Positions 45,546-56,440 of a stretch of 64,000 nucleotides of DNA are shown here, one piece after another; within the stretch, counting starts at the first letter, position 1; each line of letters opens with the position of its first letter. The notes beneath the pieces are model-generated. The model did not search any database, had not been told where the DNA came from, and was given only the letters and a program-made list of their open reading frames with translations. This DNA comes from Rhyacophila brunnea (lineage: Eukaryota > Arthropoda > Insecta > Trichoptera > Rhyacophilidae), in the NCBI GenBank assembly GCA_022495005.1, contig JAGYXB010000617.1:248001-312000 (forward strand), written 5' to 3'. Position numbers and translations under genes: made by a program.

Positions 45546-47194
45546 GCAGGGGTGGGTAAAGCAGTTTAGGAAAATTGAATTACCCGAGCCGGCGACACTT
45601 CTCGCGACAGACGGCGAGGACGAGTATATTTCAGTCAGTAGGTACAGCGAATATAAGGTGACATAGCAACGGGAAAATACGTCCTAAATCACAACGTCGT
45701 TTACATGACTAAATAGTTGAAAAAAATAGTGAGTTCGATTCTTAGGTCATGACAAGCTATTTATTTATCAATAATGAAAACCTCATAACCACGGATAACA
45801 TGAAGAAACACGCTGGCTACATAAATGAGTGTAGTGTGAAAATTCGCCTTTCATGGATCATACGCATGACGTTTACCTAGGCCGTTCGACACATTTTACA
45901 CAGACTATTCTAAATTACGTATATCTATTGAATGTAATGTTTTTACTAGCAGTTTTCATTCACAATATATGCACATCAGGGTTCAATTGTGATATAAAAC
46001 CGAGTACAAATTTAATAAAACTAGAACAATCCATGGTCGTTTCGGGAACTAAACTCGTGTGGAGTTTTATTACAATAAAAATGCGTAAACCTTTGCGGAA
46101 GCGAGACGAAGAAACAGCAAAGAAGCAACACGCAAAGAGCACGTGACGTAGCAGACTTGATAATATAGAAGTTGGTCTATCTATACATGCAAAAGACATT
46201 CTAAAGTTATACAAGTAAAACACAAAACTGACGAAACTAACATTTTTCTTCAATCCGCAAGTAAAACACGCCAAACAGTGAGTGGGTAGTCCAAAGAAAA
46301 ATACGAATTTATTCACAACTGGCTAACGACAATATTATTTCAGGCATTCTTTGCCTCTGCGCGATGGAAAGTGGAGATTCGAATAGAAAATTGCATCCCC
46401 CTTTATCTAAATATTATGTATGCTGCAGCCACTCTACAGCACATCTTACGTCCGGAATGATATATCGTTGCGGGGCCTCTCCCGCGATTCGATATGGTAA
46501 AAAATTATCTCGTTTCAGCGCCAGATGTTGAAAATACATACGCCGGGGATTAGCATAATCATAATGAGAATATATTTTAAAAACCTACCCCTTTTCATTG
46601 TATTATATTATTATATATTAGAACAGATTCTCACTGGATAGGAATTGTAGTATGAAAATAGGACAACCGATAATTATTATTACAAAATATTTTTCATACA
46701 GTAAGTATACAAAATATCAACCTTGTGTGTCATATAAATGGATGTGTTACGACATTTCAGATATCAGACAGAAATTTAATTTAGACATGAATATTATAGG
46801 TTGACCATAATTATATTGTTTACTTCAATGCTGAAATAACTTGCATTATATTTACAATTCCTTAAGTTGTGCATTGGGAAATAATAGTCTAATAAAAATA
46901 AGCGTTGCATTTCAAATAAACGAAGAACGTGATATATGGTCTCAACGCTATTCTGCCATATATTATTTGAATAAATGTTTACGGTCAAAATGTATACGTA
47001 CAATTTACCGGACACGATCGATAAGAGTACCTATATTATATTTTGTTTGTAACAATTATACAACATAGCCTAGATTAGGTTACCTACAAAAAAATACATT
47101 AAGGGTTGTGTCCATATTGTGAAATTTGCTTTGGAAGTATCTCTAGAATCTATATTATCTAACTAGAACACGTGCATTCTTATAGGGAAGAAGG
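45546..47194. other. unassigned stretch
   Basis: 46360-46560 is GC-richer (TACGTCCGGAATGATATATC, CGGGGCCTCTCCCGCGATTC) and could be conserved non-coding DNA. The 97-codon frame at 45853-46146 has a hydrophobic segment but no motif. No gene is supported. Confidence 0.35.
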
Positions 47195-47595
47195 CGCTGT
47201 TGAAAAGTCATCGCGGATATTTGGCACGGCGACAGAGCGCCCGAGCTAAAGCCCGCTTATCTGGAGGAGCTTGCCAGTTGCTCTCTCACTATTTTATTAA
47301 TCACATGGGGCCCTCGCGATTGGTCGGGCGGCCGTAATATAAATGAAATGTAGAGAAGGGGACCCCCGTAATGTATTCCTCCTGGGAGAGCGCCCCCCGA
47401 GCGGGCGCGCGGCGGCGGATCGATACGCGGCCGGCGGCGGTCGCGGCGAGGCGCCCTGCCCCGGCCCCGACCGATGCGTTTTGCAACCTGACACGTTCGC
47501 GACGTGCCGTGACGTCTGCGGACATCTTCGACACCTCCGGCAAGAATGACAGCGAAATGGGACTACAGTGGTCGATCCCATCAACATTATAAGTA
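47195..47595 (+). promoter_or_regulatory. CpG-rich island, candidate promoter/first exon
   Basis: This is the only strongly GC- and CpG-rich block in the window (for example GCGCGCGGCGGCGGATCGAT). At its left are GATTGG (47319, inverted CCAAT box) and ATATAAAT (about 47337, TATA-like). A frame at 47371-47592 ends ...TSADIFDTSGKNDSEMGLQW SIPSTL then stops; its first half is Arg/Ala/Pro-rich, as any frame through CG-rich DNA would be. Frames on the minus strand are similarly long, so none can be chosen. It could be a host first exon with promoter; unproven. Confidence 0.45.
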
Positions 47596-47663
47596 ATTAA
47601 TGTAATCTGAAATATTGCAACAATATTATGCAAATCTTACATATTATTAATCACAGTTTACAG

Positions 47664-48239
47664 CAGCAATTTCCAAACTGGAGACGCGAACGAGAAATGT
47701 AACCACTGGTTTGCAGTTTGCAAGTGCACAGCTCATAAAACGGCATACCACAGAATCCATTTGTCGATGAATTTTGATTAAAATGGAAAAAATGCGATAC
47801 ATCATTGAAACAAAAATTTCAGAGTGAAACCCTAGTTTAATTTTGGTGGAATCGAAGTGAAGAATATAATACATTGTCAATCAAATCAATGCAAATACTG
47901 CTGCTATAATAATATAATATTTATGCGAAACGGAATTTTCTGCATTCATTGCAATACAATCCAAATATTGAGCTTGTTTAGTAGGTACCTACCTAGTAAG
48001 AAAAAGACTATTATTTCTGATGACAACTAGCCAACATTTGATAAACTTTGTGCTAATAAACAAGCACATACATCATATTAAAAACAAATTAATTTAATGA
48101 ATAAGTATATGTATTTATATATAGTAAAACCTTGTTTACCATTTAAAAACGTGTCTGTATTATTTTATGAAATAAAGGGGGGCACCAAGATTAGATTTTT
48201 TAAAGGGGTACGTAGTAACATAAAGATTGGAAACCACTG
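47664..48239 (+). mobile_element. hAT MITE with near-perfect 8-bp duplication
   Basis: Inverted ends are CAGCAATTTCCAAACTGG and the complement of CAGTGGTTTCCAATCTTT. Flanks are GTTTACAG (47656-47663) and GTTTATAG (48240-48247), 7 of 8 identical. The 576-bp interior has no coding sequence; CCACTGGTTTGCAG near 47702 repeats the terminus. The open frame across the right edge at 48097-48339 is a by-product. Confidence 0.85.
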
Positions 48240-48615
48240 GTTTATAGTGAGTTGTATTGCCGGAAAGAGATGGCTGATGGGTGAGGAAAAATACCGCGGA
48301 AATGTGTTTTACCAATTAAGTAACGGGCATCCTATCTAATTACGATGATGATGACGTGTGGCTAGTATTTCACCGTTGTGCGTCGTATTAAAAAACTAGT
48401 AAGCATAATTTATATCTGAGGTATTTTGATCTTATTTTTTTTTTAAATATTCTTCTTGCTTTATTATTATTACCTATTATAGGTATATCACGAATTTGAC
48501 TGCCACGGCGGTTTCCGATATAAATTTGAGTACCTATGGATAAAAATTCTTCCGTGACATATTATTTATATTTTTGCAGTCGGTTTCAACGACAGTTTTG
48601 TCGAGCTTTTGTAAC

Positions 48616-48831
48616 CTCGTTGCCTTACTTTGAAAAGGTTCTAATTGCACTTTACCATGTTTTCAGCTATGAGCATTTGAAATTTGGAATGGTCATATTT
48701 TCAATATAAAAAGACATGTAGATGGAACTCCGGCATACTGCTAATTCCCATATTTGACAATAGATGACTCTGAAATGAACGTATATGATAGAATATGGCC
48801 AAAGGAACCTTTTCAAAGTAAGGTAACGACC
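48616..48831. mobile_element. 216-bp TIR MITE
   Basis: CTCGTTGCCTTACTTTGAAA(AGGTTC) at the left is mirrored by GAACCTTTTCAAAGTAAGGT(AACG) at the right, 24 bp with one mismatch. Interior non-coding. Target duplication not seen; single copy in the window. Confidence 0.7.
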
Positions 48832-49200
48832 TGTAATTTCATTCGCGCGGGGGTAGCTGTCTCGTCTGCCACAAGGTTTCTTCATGAATTAATTCAAAAA
48901 ATATTTTTCGGCCTGGGCTAAATCCAATCCTGACGACGTTGCCATATTAATTATTGATATTACGATTTCCAATCAACCTTTGCTACTATCAATATCATCC
49001 ATCAGTTTTCAATAGTAAGTTTAGCATCATACGTGCAAATCATGGAATTGTATTGTTACGTGTTACGGAGTGTAGTAGAACACTAAATGCAAGTAAACTG
49101 AACTGCTGTGTTGAACACAGGAAATCATAAACTAAAATCATAAAATCAAAATGCTGTTTAGCATAAATAAACTTATTTAGATATTACGTACCTACATACT

Positions 49201-50896
49201 TCTCTATATATATAAAAATCTCGTGTCACGATGTTTGTGGTCGAACTCCTCTGAAATGGCTCGACCGATTTTTATGAATTTTTTTATGTATATTTTTTAG
49301 GTATGAGAATAGGTCAACAAGTATATTTCATACCGCTAGGTTATTAGGGTATCTCTATCCAGAAAAATTTTCTATTATTTTTTTGACAATTTTTTTTTAT
49401 GTATTTTTTTATTATTTGGCATAAAAAAATACCTATAACCCCAAATTTTCACCCTCCTACCCCCACCCTCCCATTTTTTAATCGCGATTTTATTATTTTT
49501 GTATGAAAAAATTTAACCGTCGTTCGTATTTCCAACAGAACGAAATTATTTATGTTGTTGAATGACAGATGGCGCTACGTCCAAGAAGAATTTAAAAGAA
49601 GCGTCGCGTCATTTTGACATTTCATTCGGCATATCACAACGCAGTGCGTGCAAAATTTTGTACGGTTTATTTTAATTTATCTATTTTTATGTGCGTGTAT
49701 TACAGTGCACAATGCCAGCAAGACGCAAGGGGGCCCATTTGTGCCGTCGAACGAATAAAGCAACAAACATGCGAAATAGTAGAGCAGATAGAACAGACTA
49801 ACAAATCCAACAAGATAACAAAAACGTGCGTGTAAGCATGTCGCAATTGCATGCATTCCAATCACAAGAGGCACGAGCTGAACGAAATCAACAACGACAA
49901 TTGAAACGGAGCCAAGCGCGCTGGTTCGTACACGCAGAGCAAATGACCGACAACGCCAACAAGTACATCGAACATTTACATCCGCTTCGTTCCTTCGTCT
50001 CGCATTTGAGTAGGAGCCAGAGATTGAATATTCCGCTCATCCGAAAGTGCTGATTGGTGCTATGGACAAAGAATGTCCCCATTGTCATGCGCTCAAATTC
50101 AAACATGAGGTAAATAAACGGCAAATGGTCAACAATTCCATTCTACGTTCAAAATCAAAGGCCAAGTATACCACAAAGTAGGCTCATTGCTGCCAATGCC
50201 AAACGAACCACATACATTTTTACAAATCTACTTCATGGGCGCGGCCGTGAGGACATCGATCATGTGGATTCACGTTGCGGCTACAATAGCCTCAATTTGC
50301 CTAATGCCAGGCGCATCGTCGGCAAACTGGACGCCCTGTTGAATGAGCACAATGAATTATTGAAATTTTTCAAAGCACACATGCACGAATTGCAAAGTGA
50401 CAATCACGCTATTGTCATCAATCCTGATAAAACACCAGCTGGAAAGCACGTACGTCGATTCAATGCGACTGTTGTTGACGACATTGCTGGAATCATGGTT
50501 GGCGACCCGCACATCGACGTGAGAAATCGTGATTCGAAGAAGAAACAATAATCTGGAGTACATCGCTGACACACACCGTTCATAGGACGCTCTCCAATAT
50601 CCGCTAATTTTCTGGAAGGGACAAGACGGATATTGCATAAACATTAAACAACGAGATCCTGTCACAGGTAATTCATTCATTATGAACATCATTACTCATT
50701 TTGAATTGAGAAAATGAATGGTTGATGTTTTTTTGTTTTTATCGGCGTCATCGTCTACAGCGCTCTATTCCTCTTTCTGTCATGGATCCCATCCTCACAC
50801 ACTTACGATACATTCGTTAATTTTTATTTAACAACCAAAATATTCACTAGAAATAATTTATATGGCAGAACAACGTTTGCCGGGTCAGCTTGTAGT
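49201..50896 (+). mobile_element. Helitron, decayed
   Basis: The 5' end TCTCTATATATATAAAAATC and the 3' end AACAACGTTTGCCGGGTCAG(CT) are, to my knowledge, typical termini of insect Helitrons. Between them lies an interrupted Helitron ORF (49712-50670). Helitrons lack inverted ends and target duplications, and none is seen. The precise 3' boundary (CTTGTAGT) departs from the usual CTAGT, so 50896 is approximate. At 1.7 kb it is far shorter than an autonomous copy. Confidence 0.85.
49712..50670 (+). pseudogene. Helitron replicase/helicase N-terminal remnant
   Basis: ATG at 49712 gives MPARRKGAHLCRRTNKATNM, one stop, then SQLHAFQSQEARAERNQQRQ. Frames then shift to SAHPKVLIGAMDKECPHCHA LKFKHE (a C..C..H zinc-like motif), VGSLLPMPNEPHTF, and RGREDIDHVDSRCGYNSLNL...LLNEHNELLKFFKAHMHEL, NHAIVINPDKTPAGKHVRRF, IAGIMVGD. 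The E/H-rich repeat start, the CPHCHALKF block and the DKTPAGEH...GIMVGD block are characteristic of the Helitron-like N-terminal domain. The Rep HUH nuclease and helicase are absent. Multiple frameshifts. Confidence 0.85.
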
Positions 50897-51082
50897 AATA
50901 TAAAATCGCTAACTGATGGCTATAAAATATAAGTAATTAAAAATGCTAATATAGTACTGCCAGCGAAAGTTTAACAATGCTCTACAAATAAAATTCAATT
51001 AATAAGAGGTTCTTAATGTGTGCGCCATTTGAAGTGATTTTTTTCCATTGACGATTTTGGCCGCCTCACGAAGGGTTTTCAA
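50897..51082. other. unassigned short gap
   Basis: Nothing recognised. Confidence 0.3.
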
Positions 51083-51253
51083 AACAGATTGTTTTTACAA
51101 GAAATATATATTAGCCAGTCGTTTAACCTATTAGGTCGATGCTTTGGGTTCAAACACACGTTGAAAAATAACATGTGAATTTTTGCCAGACCCGGGATTC
51201 GAGCCCGAGACCTGTACTAAGCGAATAGGTTACCACTCGGCCAATGAGCGAGC
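51083..51253 (-). mobile_element. tRNA-derived SINE, copy 2
   Basis: On the minus strand, the A box TTGGCCGAGTGG (51233-51244) and B box GGCTCGAATCCC (51193-51204) are followed by a body TTCACATGTTATTTTTCAAC, GTGTGTTTGAACCC and TTGTAAAAACAATCTG, which matches the plus-strand copy at 18369-18530. The tRNA part could not fold into a functional tRNA without the SINE body joined to it. Confidence 0.85.
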
Positions 51254-51466
51254 TGATGGACATTCATAATATACATACATATTGGCATACTGCTCTTCTC
51301 TTATCGCAGTCAATGAATTTGCAATATAAGTATAAGTTTTTTTTTTGACAATTAAATTAATATAATATTATTATGTAGGTACTATTTGTATTGGTATCAT
51401 AATGAAATTTGTATCAAGCCAGATATACGACTGTGAGTAGGGTCGTTTGCGAGGATAGTTTTATAT

Positions 51467-51756
51467 TACAACGTTTTTATTGGCTCGTATTCTTGTTTGT
51501 CCGGTGGTTGTTTGTCCAGTACAAATCTTGCATTCGATTTTTAACTAACTTCCCGACTAGCTAGACATTTGAAATTTTTAGAATATATCAGAACACGATG
51601 CTAATACATTCTTTAAATACTTTTAGCCATCTTTAAGCAGAATTGAATTCATTTTCGGTTAATGCTGTTTTGTATGGAAAGTTATTTCAGAAAAATCCGT
51701 AAAAAGCTAAGGTTGTGGTCCTAGCAAATAAATTATTACTATATACGTGCGTTACT
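51467..51756 (+). promoter_or_regulatory. copy 2 of the three-copy unit: promoter-like block
   Basis: ACAACGTTTTTATTGGCTCG, TTAACTAACTTCCCGACTAG, ATATATCAGAACACGATG and TTTTAGCCATCTTTAA occur in the same order as in 4322-4645 and 57367-57659. GGTCCTAGCAAATAAATTAT and a TATA-like run precede the ATG at 51757 by about 25-40 bp. The ATTGG box of copies 1 and 3 is lost here. Confidence 0.6.
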
Positions 51757-52065
51757 ATGGAAATCAAAATGTCTATAATATATATTTGTTTGTTTGTTTT
51801 TTATTTACTTCATATCAAGTGCAAGTTTGAGCATATTGAGCATAATAATTCAACAGAAAATTTAAAAACGTTGTATTTTAAAAGTTCTTTTTATCTTGTA
51901 ATTATTTCAAATGATGTGTCCAAGCAATGCGTCAATGCTACATTATATACATTCTACCTACATGATACACCACTGCAATCAATATCTGAAAATAAAAATG
52001 GGTTACTTTTCCAGAAATGGTTATGCTACGCATCTAACAAAAATCTGAAATTATTTAACGTGTAA
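51757..52065 (+). CDS. candidate small secreted protein or exon, 102 residues, unknown function
   Basis: ATG at 51757 matches the ATG of copy 3 (57660) and was chosen for that reason. The product starts MEIKMSIIYICLFVFYLLHI KC: two charged residues, then a hydrophobic run of about 15 and a Cys, resembling a signal peptide. Residues 31-50 (STENLKTLYFKSSFYLVIIS) are shared with the other two copies. The rest, with two or three Cys and LFQKWLCYASNKN, is unique in the window. Similarity with the other copies stops at about 51906. GTATTT follows LKTL-equivalent codons where copy 3 has GTAAGT, so the true exon may end near 51870. It may be a secreted effector-type gene, a dead relative or a chance frame. 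Confidence 0.35.
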   Translation: MEIKMSIIYICLFVFYLLHIKCKFEHIEHNNSTENLKTLYFKSSFYLVIISNDVSKQCVNATLYTFYLHDTPLQSISENKNGLLFQKWLCYASNKNLKLFNV

Positions 52066-53104
52066 AAATTAACACAGTTTGGATGTTGACTAAACTTCAG
52101 AGTAGGCTAAAATTCTGTAAGACTTCAGACTTCTTCCATATAATAATACGACAATGCTTCGTTAGGATGCTCCTTCCAAGATTCACATACGATTGGACAT
52201 TTGATCGAAAAAAAAACACAGTTTTAATGATTAACAATAAATTTAAATCTGAAGATACAATAACGATTCAGAGTCTCCCCAGAGCCAACTATGCAAACTC
52301 TTCTAAATAGTTTTGCTCCCTGCCAAGCGTGCAATATGTAGCCAATACGTTTCCCTCCAACCCCTAAGCGTATTGACTGGGTGGCTGGCCGCTCACCCCT
52401 TCTGCGCAGCCGAGCAATAAATTAATAAATTTTATATTCCAACAGTAGCGCATGCTGTAAGGTCGAACGAGCGCATGCACTCTGGCCGGGAGAGAAGAGG
52501 TCCGGAATCGACTCGGGGGACTCGAATGCAGTTCGTGTTACTAAACAAACTACGCATGGGGTGTAATTACATATTATTATGTAATACAAATCTTAACCGA
52601 ATGTAGAATAAGGAGGTATGTGAAAAAAATCACGACAATAAAAAGAGAACTGAAAATAAAACCTAAGACTGTGTTTAATAGCCTGCCACTAAAGATCGGC
52701 TACACACTGCATATTATATTTTAGGACGTGTAAAGCCAATGCGAAGATGGTGGTGTAATGTGTTATTCACGTATTCGGTAACATGCTATGCGTTTCGTCA
52801 ATACGTTATACTAGACATGTCCTCCTTCAACTGGCAGAGAACTACCGCCCCCCCCCCCCCACAGAAATCAGTTTAAAGCTCTGGATTTATATCTACTCTA
52901 TCTCTCACTACTGCGGCAGGCTGTGAGTGATACAATACGAATCAAGTGATTCGAGGTCACGCGGGCGTTTTCATGGTTAATTTAAAAACTAATTCCACGT
53001 AAACTAACATATAAATGGTCATCGGTCCTCATCATCAATGAAACCATAATTATAAATAAATGTAGACGCTTTTCGCATGTTCACGACTCGATCCCAATGG
53101 GCCT
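52066..53104. other. unassigned stretch with C13 run
   Basis: A plus frame at 52083-52310 follows the candidate CDS but shows no motif. 52320-52560 is GC-richer (GCGCATGC twice) without coding pattern. A run of 13 C lies at 52848-52860. Confidence 0.35.
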
Positions 53105-53107
53105 GCG

Positions 53108-53290
53108 GTGCGGTGCGATCGACCACTCTATCCTGCGATCGGCGAGTTGGACATACCTGCTTTACTTATAGAGATCACATATTTCTCGGTAACTGAAAAC
53201 GTACTTAAATTCCCAAAATCTTCCATCGAAGGTTGGCTACCATATCGCAGTACATCTACCTATAATGGGGCAGTCATATCAGGTCACAAA
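53108..53290 (+). mobile_element. possible hAT remnant, partner of 45187
   Basis: Shares the GGTGCGATCGACC...CGATCG(A/G)CG(A/C) pattern with 45187-45235. No ends or duplication resolved. Confidence 0.3.
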
Positions 53291-53825
53291 CGCCCTGGAC
53301 ATTAATGTAATTTACGGAGATTGTTCTGCTCCCTTTAACTAATTTTCGGTGTTTGATGGTAACTATACAATGTACAGCCACGTCTCGAAAGCTTTCAAAC
53401 TTTTGATGCTACACCCCTGTCCAAGATTCGACTCCAGTGGCTATGCTCCCTACCAACAAATATCCAAAGACCTTCACATTCACACCCATCAAATGCCATT
53501 ATATCTCTTCGTTGTACTATAATTGTCCCAACCATAATAATATGTATATATACCTACAATGTAGATAATTTGAAAATACCTCAGAAACATACATATAAGA
53601 CATCCTGAAAAAAATCTGTATCCAATAAATTCCGGCGAATGTTGTTTACCAAATGAGCCACCTATCTAATAATTATTAGGAAGAAATTAACTAATAGTCA
53701 TGCGACTGAAACGCTTTATAGATGTTGCTGTTTTGAAATAATGTATGTATGTTCAATAAAAAAATATTAAGTACCTAAGTAAGTATATCTTAAATCTTGT
53801 GAAATATGCATTAAATAAAAAAAAG
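53291..53825. other. unassigned sequence
   Basis: No gene recognised. Confidence 0.35.
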
Positions 53826-53829
53826 TTAA

Positions 53830-54685
53830 GGGAGGCCATGTTCAGCGTAGGTCAAAATGAAGCCTTTGTTCTATTTTCAAAGCATGATCCTGGACATACC
53901 TAAAACGTTGTAGATAATCTATTTATATAATTTTGAAGCCTTATTATTTTTTTATATTTTTTTTTTATTATTTGTACCGTTGAAAAAAAAACGGTTAGGT
54001 ACATGTTCAAACACGCGCGTTAACATCATTTTACTCCCTACTTAAATTATAGTTTGTCAATTTATGGCTACGGCCGTATGTTGTAGCTTAACCACTGGGG
54101 AATGCCAAAAGAAATGGCGTATTTTAAAAAAACACTACCCTATTCTTAGGTCAATAATTATTATAAAGCAATAATTATTCGTAGAATGTTTATCATCACA
54201 CTTGAATGGTCAAAGACATAGCTTATAATGAGTATCTTTAGAATTATCTTCAAATGTGTTAATCTTGCCCATTTTTTGAATAATAAAATGCCTAATTCTT
54301 GTCAAATTTGGGATCACAGAGATTATCAATATACTTAATTTTTTATCGTAAATATTTCACTATAATAATGTCAATATAAATTATACTGATGGTTTTATAA
54401 ATGTGTTTAAAAATTAACAAATGTAAAAAATCTTAACACCACTGCACAGTTATGTACTGAAATATGACTATATTCTAAAACATTAGAGCGAGAGGTTTAA
54501 AAGAATACTATTTTATGTAATAAAAATACTTTATGCAGTCATCACATGTTTAAAATAAATATAAAGGATAATAAGGCTTCAAAATTATATAAATAGATTA
54601 TCTACAACGTTTAAGGTATGTCCAGGATCATGCTTTAAAAATAGAAAAAGAGCTCCATTTTGACCCACGCTGAGCACGTACGCCC
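53830..54685. mobile_element. giant inverted-repeat element, copy 2, left arm mostly deleted
   Basis: Flanked by TTAA at 53826-53829 and 54686-54689. The ends GGGAGGCCATGTTCAGCGTA and the complement of GGGCGTACGTGCTCAGCGTG match those of 27714-29107. The right arm is complete. The left arm keeps only its outer ~130 bp and the short inner GTACCGTT, joined by a T-rich run at about 53955-53975. Confidence 0.9.
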
Positions 54686-54689
54686 TTAA

Positions 54690-55367
54690 TTCTTCATAAT
54701 AATGTTTCATGTCATGTTGTGAACGTCTTGAACGTATAATTTGTTACGTCCACAATATGTTAAAAAATAAATTATTTTTGTAATTGAATTCCAATAATCA
54801 CCCTTCGCTAATGGATTATGCACATTGTGCACATACAAATAATTTAGCCATCACGTAATGTCTGTACTGTCAAACAATAACCTTAACGGTTATATAAGTC
54901 AGGAAGTTATAAATTATAGCAATTTATTATAACTTAAAACCGAAATAGCTTCTATTAATTAAAAATAAAATTGTCACGTTATAATATCTTTATTTAAAAC
55001 ATTTTAAAAGAAATCATAACACAGTAAATTAAGGCAACTCTTACGCCATCAGTACGAAATAAGAATATTTTTTTAAAACGGTAACTCGGTACTGCATCCA
55101 ATAATAAAAAGTGTTTGAAAGGGTGTAAGTAAATATAAACAATTTTCTTTACAAATGTACTGCTTCTTACCAAGTCGAATTGGATCAATGGATTGGAATT
55201 CACAGTTATATAAAAACGGGTAAACAAAATCTGGAAATAAATTTATTTCAGTTACGTATAAAATTAATTTCTAAAAATATGGTTACGAAAAAAAGGCTAT
55301 AGTAATTAACAGTGACAATTCAATCGATTGATATAATTATAAATACATTCACCGTTGTGATTTAAAA
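54690..55367. other. unassigned AT-rich sequence
   Basis: No gene recognised; the minus frame at 54994-55227 lacks a motif. Confidence 0.35.
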
Positions 55368-55369
55368 TA

Positions 55370-55731
55370 CAGTATAACTCCTATTTTACGTTTTTTAAGG
55401 GACTGAAGAAAAAAAACCTAATTGGAGGGAAAATGTAAAAGGGGGGTATTGAAAAAAAGAACATTTAAATTTTATGTTTCTAAAAAAATAACGTTTTATT
55501 AAAAAAATCATGTATATTAGTTGTATATCACCTTACGCCGTTCGAATGTCACGACCCAATCATTGTTAAGCGCGCGTACCTCGCATATTTTGAATATTTC
55601 CGACGTAAATCGCGGGAAAGAAAAACGTAAATTCGGGTATTAAATGTACTGAAATACATTGGGAGTGAAAAAAATACACGCAATTGCCGGGAAAACGTGA
55701 ATTCCGGGCACGTAAAAACGAGGTTATACTG
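55370..55731 (+). mobile_element. pogo/Tigger-type MITE with TA duplication
   Basis: Inverted ends are CAGTATAACTCCTATTTTACG and the complement of CAGTATAACCTCGTTTTTACG, flanked by TA (55368-55369, 55732-55733). CAGTA.AACCTCG(T) plus TA is the classical Tigger-type terminus. 362 bp, non-coding; ACGTAAATTCGGG and ACGTGAATTCCGGG in the right half are internal repeats. Confidence 0.88.
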
Positions 55732-55733
55732 TA

Positions 55734-56053
55734 TATTTAAACATTAGTTGTGTCATTTACGAGAACATAATAATATAATGCACGTATAACTCAGAACAGA
55801 ACTTGTCAGTGTTCATAATGCAACTTTAGAACATTTTTTTACAATGTTCCATTTGTTTACAACCCTATCTTGGTTTAATCTAGGCATAAGTAATGATGTT
55901 AAAATAACCATTTGCTTGGGTTACAATATGTAAGTAAATTGTACGTATTGTAAGCGAGATCAAAAAAATATGCGATATATTGTGTATCGATACTCGACAA
56001 CTCCATAATTCAAATATACAAAAAAACACTAAATATACACATCAATTTTATCG
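55734..56053. other. unassigned sequence
   Basis: Nothing recognised. Confidence 0.3.
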
Positions 56054-56164
56054 CGTACACCATTTGGAGCTACTGTAGAGCGTCACACTGCCTTTATCTT
56101 TAGCGATAGGTAGGGGGCCCGTCAAAGATCCTAGCCTGGGAGCCCGCTTCAGGATGTGGGGGCC
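56054..56164 (+). mobile_element. GGGGCC-ended repeat, 3' part
   Basis: CGTACACCATTTGG, CTGTAGAGCGTCACACTGCC and TAGCCTGGGAGCCCGCTTCA to GGGGGCC match 59690-60113. This copy has the target GTAGAGCGT uninterrupted and so serves as the empty site for the LINE at 59716. Confidence 0.8.
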
Positions 56165-56344
56165 ATGATTATTAGATTCAATAAGAACTTCTAATTTAAT
56201 AGATATGGCATGATATTATATTATCACAATATAAATTATTCGATATGGTTGTATTTCTAATTTACTTACGTACTTGCCAATTTTCTTCTATATTTCCTTG
56301 TTTTCCGGTAGTTATTATTACGTATATTGTAAGTGTTATTTATT

Positions 56345-56440
56345 TAGACATGAATTTTATCTCAATAATATACGGCCATCTATTTCTGATCCGTCTCACG
56401 GTGAAGTGTGATACTGCCAACAGCATACGTATTCAGGGCA
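56345..56440 (+). repeat. dispersed repeat, empty-site copy
   Basis: GACATGAATTTTATCTCAAT, ATATACGGCCAT and GTGAAGTGTGATACTGCCAA match 43396-43520 and continue through GCATACGTA without the element found there. Confidence 0.75.

Noticed and set aside
47297..47633. Long overlapping minus-strand frames in the CpG island
   Set aside because: GC-rich DNA is poor in stop codons in every frame; Arg/Pro/Ala-rich products on both strands are uninformative.
48097..48339. 80-codon plus frame as a host gene
   Set aside because: It crosses the right end of the hAT MITE at 48239 and its target duplication; no motif.
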